NCBI GenBank assembly: GCA_030549205.1
Contig: JAUKTV010000008.1
Span: forward strand, 1,550,001 to 1,614,000
DNA from: Apiosordaria backusii
Lineage: Eukaryota; Ascomycota; Sordariomycetes; Sordariales; Lasiosphaeriaceae
Direction: 5' to 3'
DNA: 64,000 nt
Positions 43,092 to 55,518 of this stretch are shown here, piece after piece; within the stretch, counting starts at the first letter, position 1, and each line of letters starts with the position of its first letter. Made by a program: the position numbers and the translations under genes. The notes beneath the pieces were generated by a model that worked only from the letters and a program-made list of their open reading frames with translations, made no database searches and was not told the origin of the DNA.

Positions 43092-46000
43092 ATGGAGGAG
43101 GCGGTGGCCCGCTTTGGCGACGGCCTGGGCCAGGTCTTATTACAACAACCACAACAATCGTCGCAAAAGATTCTCTTCGAGACCGGGTCTTTCACGGGAT
43201 ACCATTCCCTCTCGTCCGGGTTTGGCCATGGGTATTTGAGTGCAGAAAGGAGCTTCAGGCAGCCGTTATGTGGAAATGAAGAGGGTTGGGGCCCGTTGAG
43301 CCCCTTTCGATACGACTTCACGCCTTGCTTTATTGATGTGTGGGTGGCTTCGGTTGCTGCGTTTGGCATTATTGCTGGCTCATTGGCACTCGGGTGGTTG
43401 ATCAGATGGAGGAAGCCAAATCCAGTCTCGAAAGATTGGCACTTTTGGACCAAACAGGTAGGTCACGATGGCTTGGGCCGTTGTGAATGTAAACTGAAGG
43501 ATGTTGCGCTGACATTGCGCATAGGTATTGCTTGGTCTCATCATCGCCAACGTTGCCGTCCAGCTTGCGTTCCAAATCATCAGTTACCCGGATATCTGGT
43601 ACGGTGATTTTAGAGTGTACACGACTATCGCCACCATCGTGTCTCTCTTTGTGATCTTCACCATCCAGTGGCTCGAGCACGAACGACTGAGAAACGCCAA
43701 TGGCGTCGTCCTCTTCTACTGGCTCTTCCTTCTCATCGCCCTCTCTGTCAAGCTTCGATCTCTTATCTCGCAGCAGATCTTTGCCAAGAACCTCCCGTAC
43801 TTTGTCACCTACTGTGTCGGCTTTGGGCTGTCAATTGCCGAGTTCTTCTTTGAGTGGTTATGGCCCAAGAAGAACTCTACATACGAGGCGCTGGTTGACG
43901 AAGAAGAGTGCCCTGTGGAATATGCCACAGTCTTTTCCCTTCTCACCTTCTCGTGGATGACACCACTGATGAAATATGGTTACTCGACCTTCCTGACCGA
44001 GGAAGACCTCTGGGGGCTTTCCAAGACGGATAGCACCAAAGCCACTGGTGAAGCATTTGCCAACGCCTGGGAACATCAGCTCAAGACCCGCAAGAACCCT
44101 TCACTTTGGATTGCGCTTTTCCGTGCCTATGGCGGCCCTTATATGCTTGCTGCCATATTCAAGGTCGGCAACGATGTCTCGCAATTCACCCAGCCTCAGC
44201 TACTGAGATACCTGATCGCGTTTGTTGAATCCTGGACCCTTCCTGGCGCAGAACCTGAGCCGGTGATCAAGGGCGCAGCCATTGCTCTGGCCATGTTTGC
44301 TGTTGCCGTCTTCCAGACCACCATGATTCACCAATACTTCCAGCTAGCCTTTGTTACCGGCATGAGGATCAAGGGTGGTTTGACCTCGGCTATTTACAAA
44401 AAGGCGCTGAAGTTGTCGAATGAGGGTCGGGCGTCAAAGAGTACCGGAGATATTGTGAATTACATGGCGGTGGACGCTCAACGCCTGCAGGATCTTACGC
44501 AGTTCGCTCAGCAGGTGTGGTCTGCCCCCTTCCAGATTGTCATCTGCCTGGTCTCGCTCTACCATCTTGTCGGATGGTCTATGCTTGCAGGTATTGGTGT
44601 CATGCTCGTCATGATTCCAATCAATGGCATGATTGCGAAGTTCATGAAGAATCTGCAAAAGAAGCAAATGAAGAACAAAGACGCCAGAAGTCGTCTCATT
44701 GCCGAGATTGTTAACAACATGAAGAGCATCAAGCTGTATGCTTGGGGTGCCGCTTTCATGAACAAACTCAACTACATCAGAAACGACCAGGAGCTCAAGA
44801 ACCTGCGCAGAATTGGTGCTGGCCAGGCGTTCGCCAACTTCACCTGGTCTTCGACACCCTTCCTGGTGTCCTGCTCGACATTTGCTGTATTTGTTTTCTC
44901 TGGCGACAAGCCCCTGACAACTGATATTGTCTTTCCCTGCTTAGGTATGGCCAGCTGTTTAAAAACTTACAACCTCTAGGTGAAGGAACTAACCTCGTAT
45001 AGCACTCTTCAACCTTCTCACGTTCCCTCTCGCTGTTCTTCCCATGGTCATCACCTCCATCGTCGAAGCCAGCGTTGCCGTCGGCCGTCTTACCTCGTAC
45101 TTGACAGCCGAGGAGATCCAGGCTGATGCAGTTGTCGTCAAGCCAGCGCCCGAGGAGATCGGCGAGGAGACCGTCCTCATCCGTGATGCCACTTTTTCAT
45201 GGAACCGTCACGAAAAGAAGAACGTCTTGCACGATATCAACTTCTCGGCCCACAAGGGAGAACTGTCCTGCATTGTTGGTCGTGTTGGAGCAGGCAAGAG
45301 CTCTTTCCTCCAGAGCATCCTAGGCGATCTTTGGAAAGTTAAGGGTGACGTTGAGATCAGCGGTTCATTGGCATACGTTAGTCAGAGCTCCTGGATCATG
45401 AATGCCACGGTTAAGGAGAATATTATCTTTGGCTATCGTTATGACTCGAATTTCTACGAGAAGACGGTCAAGGCTTGTGCTTTGCTGGATGATTTTGCTC
45501 AACTCCCTGACGGCGATGATACTGTGGTGGGAGAGCGTGGCATCTCTCTCAGCGGGGGCCAAAAGGCGCGTGTCGCCCTGGCTAGAGCTGTCTACGCGAG
45601 AGCCGACATCTATCTGTTGGATGATTGTCTTTCAGCCGTAGATTCCCATGTCGGCCGTCACATCATTGACAATGTGCTTGGTCCCAAGGGTCTTCTTAGC
45701 TCCAAGACGAGAATCCTGGCCACCAACTCGATTCCGGTTCTCATCGAATCTGACTATATCTGCATGCTCAAGGATGGCGAGATTGCTGAGAAGGGGACTT
45801 ACCGCCAGCTTGTCGCCATGAAGGGCTTGGTGTTTGATCTCATCAAGACAGCTGGTCAGGACAGCTCGGGGCCAAGCTCCCAGGCTTCGTCCCCAACAGA
45901 AAGCGGCAGCGAGACGTCTACCATCATTGATGCCGAGGGCAGCAATCAGGAGAAGGAAACCATCGAAGAGGCTCAGGAAGGCTTGAGCACTCTTCAGTCT

Positions 46001-49000
46001 ATCAAGCCAGGACCCAGTCAATCATCCATCTCGAAATCAAAGGGTAGAACGGGCAGCAACACCACCCTCAGACGGGCCAGTGCTGCCAGCTTCAGGAGGC
46101 CAAGGGGCAAGCTCACGGACGAAGAGAACCCCAGCAGCAAAACCAAGCAGTCCAAGGAGCACTCTGAGCAGGGCAAGGTCAAATGGTCAGGTACGTCATT
46201 GTGCTCTCTCCTCTAGGCCAGACATCGTCGATCGCGATGCTGACATTACTCTAGTCTATACCGAATATGCCAAAACTGCCAATCTTGCGGCCGTCGGTGT
46301 CTACCTGGTCACGCTTATCGCCGCTCAAAGTGCGGGAATGGGTGAGTCAATGTGTCTCCTTCCAGTTTGGATACCGACAATATAGTTGCTTCGCTTCGTT
46401 GTTTACACCCCTGGATGTGCCATCTGCTAACTCTGGTAACCTAGGCGGGAGCGTGTGGCTCAAGACTTGGTCGGACCGCAACACCAAGGCCGGCGCAAAT
46501 CCCGAAGTTGGCAAGTACCTCGGAATCTATTTCGCGATCGGCATCGGCGCTGCGGCCCTTTCGGTGGTGCAAACGCTTGTTCTCTGGATCTTTTGCTCTA
46601 TCGAGGTATGTGAGATTGATGATGGCGATGCATGCGGACCAAGTATCATGCTCACAAGTGGTTCGCATAGGCATCGAGAAAGTTGCACGAGAGGATGGCA
46701 ACGGCCATCTTCAGGTCGCCCATGTCCTTTTTCGACGTCACACCGGCCGGTCGCATCCTCAATAGGTTCTCAAGGTACGTCTCTTATTGTTTCCCTTATC
46801 GTCTCATTCGTCCTGATGTGCTCCTCGGCTCTCCCTGCTCCTGCTCTTCTTCGCCACCTGGAGGGTGACACTGGACTACTGCTGTCTGAGACGGGATGAA
46901 TCGAGTGGCTCCGGTGGGTTGGGCAACATCAGTGGGCATGTTGTGCCCCGTTACTGTCACGTACCCTACAGGTTGTCCAACAGCGGAGCAAAATGGGCGG
47001 TCTGTCTCCAGCGAAGGTTGCTCAGGTTGTGCTAACTCGACCCCTACATAGTGACATTTACCGTGTCGACGAGGTGCTTGCCCGAACCTTCAACATGCTG
47101 TTTACCAATCTCGCAAAGTCCGGGTTCACGCTCGTGATCATCTCGGTCACTGTACCTGCCTTTATCGCTCTGATCATTCCGCTCAGTGCCATGTACATCT
47201 TCATTCAACGGTACTATCTACACACATCTCGTGAGCTCAAACGGCTTGACAGCGTGAGCCGAAGTCCCATCTATGCACACTTCCAAGAGTCACTCGGCGG
47301 TGTCTCGACCATCCGAGCCTACCGTCAGCAGGACAGGTTCGAGCTCGATAACGAGTGGAGGGTAGATGCCAATTTGCGAGCTTACTTCCCCTCCATCAGC
47401 GCCAACAGATGGCTGGCGGTGAGGCTCGAGTTCATTGGCGCCGTAGTTATCCTGGCCGCCGCTGGCTTCGCCGTCATCTCGGTCACCAACCACAGCGGGT
47501 TGACTGCGGGCATGGTTGGTTTGGCCATGTCTTATGCCCTGCAGATTACCACATCTCTCAACTGGATTGTCCGTCAGACGGTCGAGGTTGAGACCAACAT
47601 CGTGTCTGTAGAGCGCGTGCTCGAGTATGCTCGGCTGCCAAGCGAGGCCCCTGAAATCATTCCTGGCAATCGGCCGCCTGTCAGTTGGCCGGCCCGTGGC
47701 GAAGTCGAGTTCAACAACTACAGCACTCGTTACCGCGAGGGTCTTGATTTGGTCCTCAAGAACATTAACCTGGACATCAAGTCACACGAGAAGATTGGCG
47801 TTGTGGGACGTACCGGAGCCGGTAAATCCTCGTTGACCCTAGCCCTCTTCCGCATCATTGAGCCCGTCTCGGGCAACATCACCATCGATGGTCTCAACAC
47901 TTCGAGCATTGGTCTTTTGGATCTCAGGCGTCGCCTGGCCATCATTCCCCAAGACGCGGCTCTATTCGAGGGCACCGTTCGGGACAACCTTGACCCCGGC
48001 CACGTCCACGATGACACAGAGCTGTGGAGTGTTCTCGGTACGTTTTTGACATGTTACACTACCAACCAAGGCCCTTGCCCCTATCTAGTCCCTTTCCCCT
48101 CCCCCTCTTCGGCCTTCCCCCTCCATCTCGGAGCTCACATGGGTGTTCCTCTTAACTCTGATTTGCGTTGATGACGGGAGCACAAGACTAACAATCTGTT
48201 TGCTGCACAGAACATGCCCGGCTAAAGGACCATGTCGCGTCCATGGAGGGTGGTTTGGAGGCTAAGATTCATGAAGGAGGTAAGCACTGCATATTTCCCA
48301 CGTGGTTTTCCTTATGTCTATGCGCTTTCTATCGGCTCTTCGCTTCCCGCATTCGTGTCTCCTGTGCACCCCCAGGCCGGTTTTGCCTCGTCCTCGCTGC
48401 CCGCTCTTCGGCATGATAGCGGCGCGTCGCGGCTAGCTGCATGTGCTGCTGCCACACCATACCTCTGGAGAGCACATTTCTTGATACGAAAGCATCTTTG
48501 CTTCCTCACGTTGTGCGCTCCATGACGGACAGATGAAGCATCCCGTCATCTCGCGTGTAACGGCGGATGGAGAAGGATGGGATGGGATGGGACAGAAGGG
48601 AATGAAAGTAGACACGGAGAGCAATGAGGCGTGGAAGGATGGGACAGAACTTCGGTGCTTCGGACGCCGTCTGTTTCTGTCGCCCAGCGTTGCATCTTCT
48701 TTTCTTTCTTTGTCTATTCCGTCTCCGTCGTATACACGACCCAATCCCCCCCTGCATGATCGCCGTTAGTGTGCAGAAGGAGGGTTGTTACAACCTCGAC
48801 TCGCTTGCTGTTGGGTGTGGACACAAGCAAGCCGGACTCCGAAAGCATGGCGCTTTTCACTGCAACAACAGGAAGCAACAAGAAACCTGTCTGTGTGGTG
48901 CTGCTTTGGAATCCTTTCCAAAGCTAGCTCACCGACTACACCTTGACCCTACACCCCCCATCTTAATCACCTTGCCTTATACCCCCTCCAACTTTCTGTA

Positions 49001-49725
49001 CCCCAGCCCCAAATGCAAGGATCATGGGGCTATCACACCCCAATCTGCCGGCAGGGCAGGGCAGAGAGCACTTGGGAACAGCTGGAAGTGTTTCCCAAGC
49101 TCAAAATCGCCAACAGCCAATGCCAAGTTTCGTCTTTCCCAAGGAGAGGTTTGCACCGTGTGGGGTCCATCTGTGACATCCATCACAACGGCAAGTTGCT
49201 GCAGGATCGAGCTTGAACAAGCCCCAGCCCAGCTGAGCCCAGGACCAGGACCAGGACAAGGCGCCTGGAAACTTTGGGAAGGGCAATCATTGGCCCCCTC
49301 TCTCTTCCCCAACTTCACTAGCTAACCTGTATTTTTGTACTACCTTACCACACTTTCCCTTCATCGGTTTACTAATCACTCTTTTTTCTCCCCCCGCAGG
49401 ATCCAACCTCTCTCAAGGCCAACGCCAGCTGGTCTCCCTCGCGAGAGCAATGCTCACCCCGTCCAACATCTTGGTTTTGGATGAGGCTACAGCAGCGGTT
49501 GATGTGCAGACTGACGCGCTGTTGCAAAACACGCTGAGGGGCCCGCTGTTTGCCAACAGGACGATCATCACTGTGGCGCACAGGATCAACACCATTTTGG
49601 ATAGCAACCGGGTGGTGGTGCTGGAGAAGGGGGAGGTGGTGGAGTTTGACACGCCTGAGAGGCTGATTGCGAAGAGGGGGGTGTTTTATGGGTTAGTTAG
49701 GGAGGCGGGGTTGGCTGAGGAGTAG
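43092..49725 (+). CDS. Ycf1-type ABC-C (MRP) vacuolar transporter
   Basis: Nine exons: 43092-43457, 43525-44944, 45003-46190, 46255-46341, 46445-46605, 46671-46774, 47052-48037, 48211-48279 and 49400-49725; 1,568 residues. Intron 8 is 1,120 nt. Order: extra N-terminal TMD0 (five membrane segments, first at about 84-110), L0 linker, TMD1, NBD1 (Walker A GRVGAGKSS ~688-696, signature LSGGQ ~780, Walker B LLDDCLSAVD), a Ser/Thr-rich linker, TMD2, NBD2 (Walker A GRTGAGKSS ~1360, signature LSQGQ ~1464, Walker B LVLDEATAAVD). NBD1 has Asp where the catalytic Glu would be, as usual in ABC-C proteins, so only site 2 should hydrolyse ATP fast. Yeast Ycf1/Bpt1 pump glutathione conjugates and metals such as cadmium into the vacuole; the role here is by homology. 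The first ~60 residues are not conserved and the start is the least certain part. Confidence 0.92.
49239..49257. repeat. Short CCAGGA tandem repeat inside the long intron
   Basis: About three units of CCAGGA in the 1.1 kb intron of the ABC transporter gene. Confidence 0.7.
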
Positions 49726-49856
49726 CAGTAGGCGGAAAAGGGAGGGGAAGGGGGATAGGGGGAGGGAAAAGAAGTGGTATATACAAAATGAATATTGAAC
49801 GGTGGTTTTGTTGAGTTATGAATGAAAACAAGAAAAGTAGATATCATAGCGGGTTG

Positions 49857-49873
49857 CATACATACATACATAA
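49857..49873. repeat. (CATA)4 microsatellite
   Basis: Four CATA units just past the ABC transporter stop. Confidence 0.85.
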
Positions 49874-50385
49874 CAGCACAGCAGCATGTAAAATTTGTGA
49901 GGATTTAAAAAATGAAGGGGTGTCAGTTGTGAGATTCTGCTGCCGCCGAGAAAATGACCTATCCATCCAGGTCACATTCACATGTTCGGTACACACTTGG
50001 ACACATCCCGATCTGTCACTCATGCAAGCCCTCCCTGATCTTGATCGATCTCGAGCTCGAGCATGATTATCTCTCCACGTTCTTCATTTTTTTTTCCTTT
50101 TTACCCATCACATGTACATATGTGGTGAGAAAATAGTTTACTTTCTTTTCCCTTTCCCTTCTTTTGGTTTTCCTTTCTCCGGAAGTTCGGAACCAACAGA
50201 AAACAGAAAACAGAATCTCATGATGATGAGAAGAAGAAATGCCTCACCTTCCCTTCCCTTATATCGACTTTCCTCACCTTTTGACTCCTTTTACTTCCTG
50301 TTGCATAGAGATTAGTGCTGTTGTTGTTGGCAGCTAGCGTCCACATACCTACCTATGTGACCTTTTGTGCTGCTGTTAGCGGTTC

Positions 50386-50405
50386 TTTTTTTTTTTTTTT
50401 TTTTT
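50386..50405. repeat. Poly-T tract, 20 nt
   Basis: Twenty consecutive T residues in non-coding DNA. Confidence 0.9.
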
Positions 50406-50575
50406 CTTCTCCCTTTCCTCACAGCTCATGCATCCTCCTGACTGGGTATCTACTGTTTTGGTTTTAGCCGTCCGTCCTGTTGACGTTGTGTCTCTCTTCC
50501 ATGTCTGCTTCTAATAAAGCGATCCTCTTGCATCATCTCTCTCTCTCTCTTGCCTTCTTTTAGAAGTTTGGCGGT

Positions 50576-50577
<2 letters not shown>

Positions 50578-50610
<33 letters not shown>
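50578..50610. repeat. Poly-T tract, 33 nt
   Basis: Thirty-three consecutive T residues, preceded 30 bases earlier by a short CT repeat. Length in the assembly may be inexact. Confidence 0.9.
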
Positions 50611-53600
50611 CTCTTAGCGTTGTTCCTGACCAATATGTATGTACAGTGTACTACTGTACGCAACGTGTGTGTTCCTTACTTTTCTGCAACGGCGTGTGTG
50701 TGCATATCGTACAGATCGTATCCCCAACCAACCAGTAACCAGGTCGGCGGTTCCCGCAAGTTACATAGTGTCTATTTGCATGGACTGTATGTACGTGGGA
50801 TGGCTGAGATGTGCTACGCTAGGAGCACGCACGAGGTTGAGGCTTTTCGTCATTGTCAGATCATGCCACTTCTCTCCCTCACATGCACTATTCCCCGTCC
50901 CATCTAGTTCAAGATAGGAAAAAGAAGAAAAGAAAAATTGTGGAGAAGCGAGACCGAGGGAACGGTTCCATGCAAGCCTCCTTGGTTTTGGGCACACTTG
51001 TTGGTTCTTTGTGAGTGGGAGCAACCCCCGCGAAGGATTCTTAGTAGGTAGATCACAGCTACCTAGGCAAGGGAGGGGGAGTCGCGGCCATTAGTGTATG
51101 TACCTATTTTTGCGCTATCAAGGGTTCGCCTATCTTGTGTACAGTACATGCTTCCTGGGGGCATTGTGTAAGTGGGCAAATAGTTTGAATGAGGAAAGGG
51201 TCGTCAGCGTCCGTTTCCCGAATGCGATATCAAGAGATTCTTAGAGGGGTTGCTGTCGGGATATCGGGAAATAAAATAGATATGGTTGATTATTGGCGAT
51301 AAGATAAATAAATGTCAGCAAATAGAACGGAATAGACAGAAATGGTATCCCGTTCGCCCCTCAGTCTCACAGCTTGCTTGCGTTACGTAGACTGCAAAAG
51401 TGGTGTGTGGTAAGGCAGGTACCTATGCTGCGGAGTGGTGGTGCGGTGAGGAAAGATGGTGTGCGGTCAGAGTGGCTGGTCACACCCCAAACACCCGTGA
51501 GCAATCTCGTGACCAATTCTTCCTGCCGTGTATCCCGATATTCCGAAAATTATTGATGAAATGGGTGTGGTTGACAAAGCGGGATGGGCAGGGGGGGCGA
51601 TGAATGTTGTTGGTTGGAGGTTGTAACGATCCGGATTTTGGGAAGAAAAGGGTACATAGAAACATTCAAAAAAAAACAGATGCAAGGGTCTTGTTTGGAT
51701 ATGGTGGGCTAAGCGAGTGGATGCTACATAAACGGTTAGCCCGTTGAATGCCAACTCATGAATATACAAGATGGCCATGGCATCAAGAGATGAGCTTCTC
51801 TCTGTGTACCTGGCTAGTACGTATCCTCCATGCTGTTGGAAATAAGCGTTGCGTTGCGATGACCACGACCACGAAACAGGAAAGAATAAGCCTTCCAGTG
51901 TAGCATCGACAAAAATCCGGAGTATCTGTGAGAGGGTCGTGTACATACACTACGTGCGGCTGCGGCGGAGGATATCTTGGAGAAAACGATAAGACCAATG
52001 GTGGCCTGACTGGTACTCCAGCATTTGCTACACTGGGATTTGGGCACGCTAAGTTGAGAGATGGCGTTCTTGATAAGGGACTCATGCGTGATCTGCGTCG
52101 AATCTTGTGAACATGGTCTCAGTCGACATGGCCTGATTCCGACCTGACGAGAGTGAATTTGTCTTCTCTCGCATCCCATATCGCCCTACAGTACTCAGTC
52201 AGCATCCTCCTGAAAAGATAGTGCCCTCCTCCTTGTTTCCCGCCCTGACACACGCCTCATTGATGCATGTTTGGAAAAACGGCTCGACACACGCACACGC
52301 AGAGGTTGTGCAACGTGGGCATGGATATCCCCAACATCATTGCCATTTAGATGGCCATGCGTTGCTGACCACGCAGGCAGTCGCAGGTGCGGGGATAAGA
52401 CCTCGCCAAATGTCTTTCGGCAGCCGGGACCAAAAAGACAGGAAACACCGACTGGACTTGTACCACAGCAGAGAGGCCGAATAATAAGAAGGGGGCGGGC
52501 TGAGGGATTCACACAACGGACGGACCCAGTCTCGAAGATTGGACCGTTCGTTGAATTGGCTTTTGGGGTTACACAAGGTGACAGCTTGCCCAAGCCACAG
52601 CCGCCGTCAAAGCTGAAAGCTTGATGAGGGTACACAAAAAGGGGTTTAGCCATACATAGATGACAAGGTGATCCCAGGTATAACTGTCGTGATATACGTG
52701 AATGTACATCTTTGACAGTGCGTGTTGCAACCATCGACACCATCGAACAAGGTGATGGCGATAACCAAAGCGCCCGGGATCGAAAGTCGTAAGCTGCGCC
52801 CATCTGGCCTCTCTTGGGTCTCATTCTGGTCCCAATCGAAGTGCTTATGGGAAGGCAGATCGTGTGCAAGACCTTTCCGTGCGTGTTTTGTTGTTGGCGA
52901 TGCTGACCTAGCTGAAGCACGACTACCTGGTAGTGAAGGAGCATGCGAGGTTGGTGGTGCGCATGAAAGACCGAGAAGTTCGGACTCTTGGAAGGATGGA
53001 TTTTCTGGGGTGTTGCAAAGGGTACGCTTGCCGTCGCCATCGATGTGCCCTGCGTTGTGGAACCAGCCGGATAATGCCAGGTAGGAGATGCATGAGCGCA
53101 GCGGCAGCACTGTGAACCATCATGTTGAGCGGCGCGGTCTTCGTATGGACACATCCAACAGATGCTCCGATGCTGAAACCTCCGAACCAGCTGGAACAAG
53201 AAGGCTACCCCAGGTTGAGAGGTCCATCACACGCCACCTCGAAAGCCAGACGCCACTGTGTAAGGCCCTGGTATCAGAGCCACACACACCTTTCCAGCCC
53301 GCTGCCGCTCTTGCTACTTTTGACACCTCGCCTACCTAAAATTGGCTCAGCGAGTGTGGGCTGGAGGGCTGGATCCTTCAAAAGAATGTGTTTCTAAAAT
53401 ATAGTGTATATGCACTGTGATCCGGGCAAGGTCATGCCAATTCGGATGGAGTGATTTTCCGTTGTCTTGTTTCTTCCGAAGAGTCACGGAGGTTATGCCC
53501 CTAGCCTCGAACAGGGGTACATTGACACAGTTACCACCAGGTCGGTAACAAACGGCTTGGACCGCTGATGATGATGCCCGAGAGGCTTGCCAGCCACCGG

Positions 53601-55488
53601 CCGTTTGTGCGTGCCATCTCCGCCATCACGCCGGCTTACAGCCAGTTGGAAGACGATGGATCACGGTGGCATTTCCCATCATGCAAGAAAAGCTGAAAGG
53701 GGAATAGGCATGGAAACCCGTCGGTCCGCTACAAGTTTGTTGTGTAACCAATCTCTGGCCGCTTTGGCCACCCCCAGTCCGTGGCTGCCAAAATCTGGGG
53801 GAAAGGGGTGCTACACTACTCGTGCCCCTGATTGGTTGTGCTCGTATGGTTGGACGAGGAAGCATACGGAGTACACTAGGGACCTGTCGAGATCTGGACC
53901 GAAGGGCTTGGCGTGTCTATGTACACACATAAGACAAGATGGCTTCATTTGTCAGGGTGATGACCAGCATATGTATACAACCTGTCTCCGTGCCCAAATG
54001 CATGCGGCGGCAGCAAGACATGTTGCGCGCAATATTCAAGGGGCCATTCAAGGAACTGGGAGGGTGTCTTTGGCTGACAGCGGTTGCTGTTTCAAGCGGG
54101 CGAAAAAGCCACAAACTGTGGCCTGGCTGATCTGGTGGCTTCTGATAGGGCAAATTTCCCGAAAAGGCGCATGCGTGGTCATCGCTAGAAAGCGGGGAGG
54201 GGGGATGGTTTCGCAGGTGGTTGGTGGTTGATGTCAGCCAGAATCGGGGGATATTGCTCCTTTTTGAGCGGCCGTGGAAATTCACGACGAACCAGGAAAG
54301 ATGGCAACTCTTGCGAAGCCTGGTTTCGGTTTTCTGTGCCCAAGAGAAACGATGGCATCTGGCGGTCAGAAAATGATAAAGTCGACGATAAACTCATCGA
54401 TAACATCATATCATGGTGCACAGGACAGCCACGACTGAGACTGCACACCTTGACCCAGACAGAGTTCGAATGCAGGTCCCGGGAGCGTGGTCGTCGTTTT
54501 CCGCTGAGAATCCTGACGGCTGGGCATGACGAGCACTAATATCTCCTCGAAAGAGGTAAGCCGAGAGCTGACAGGTTGTAGGCCTCGGCTATGAACTGAT
54601 ATCATGATCTTCGAGCGGTTTTCGTCAAGCTGGCCAAAGTCGGCGGACGGGTGGGCAAGGGCCGTTCCGGCAATCTGGTACCGCACATCTGACAGCCGGT
54701 GAGAAGTGAGATGTCAGAAGACGAAAGGTGAGAATGACAGGCTGCCGAGGAATTTGGGAGGAAGAAGTCGAGGCGATGGGCAAAGCTCTGAACCCAGTCT
54801 TTTGATAAGGGAATGTAACCACGGGAAAAGACGAAGAAATCAGACCCCCAAAATGCAGAATTGGGCTGTCTGATGGGTGGTCGTGGTGGTCTCGGGTACG
54901 GTACACAGAGGGTGGCGGAGACTGGTCGAATCAAATATTCAACCTCACATCCAAAGCCTGACAGGCACATCAAGCCGCAGCAGGCCAATGACAGCAAAGT
55001 GGTAATGCACAAAGAGTAGAAAACGGCGACAAGTGCATCTTGACTTCCTCTTCCATCTCTCTGCTTGCTCTTTGCATCTCTGGTTGCAGCAAAACAGCAA
55101 TTGGGCAAGTCGGGATAGATCCAGGTGTCAACTAAGCGATGAATCACGCTCTAGCCTGCTGTGTCTGTGAGAGAATGGAGGTGCGAGTTGGGCTGCGTGT
55201 GCAGAATGCCTCGTTGGCGGTGAGCTGTTGGCGGTGATCGAGATCTAGGGATCTGATCTTCGCACATCTCGGTATTCGCCTGAAGACGGGAGCAGAGCAC
55301 AGCATCGAGAAAGGCATCATCTGTCTTTTTGAGTTAATCATACAATTGGCTCGTGCTCTCACTGGCTCCACATCGCCGAAGTTGCTGCAACTGCTTTGGG
55401 AAGCTGTTCGAGGATCCAGGGAAGTCACGAACTCCCGTCGTCGGTGGACCACCCCCCCGCTCCGGCCCCACAGGGACGGGATCTACCT

Positions 55489-55518
55489 GAGCTTGAGCTT
55501 GAGCTTGAGCTTGAACTT
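55489..55518. repeat. GAGCTT hexamer tandem repeat
   Basis: Four perfect GAGCTT units and one GAACTT, followed nearby by another GAGCTT. GAGCTT and its complement AAGCTC are near-palindromic. Confidence 0.85.

Noticed and set aside
48624..49325. 233-codon frame inside the long ABC intron, considered as a nested gene
   Set aside because: No domain, low-complexity repeats within, and no convincing splice or start context.
53587..54231. 214-codon plus-strand frame in the gene-poor region
   Set aside because: No domain, weak codon pattern and no partner exon; recorded only within the region description.
54602..55147. 181-codon minus-strand frame
   Set aside because: No recognisable family; composition typical of chance frames.
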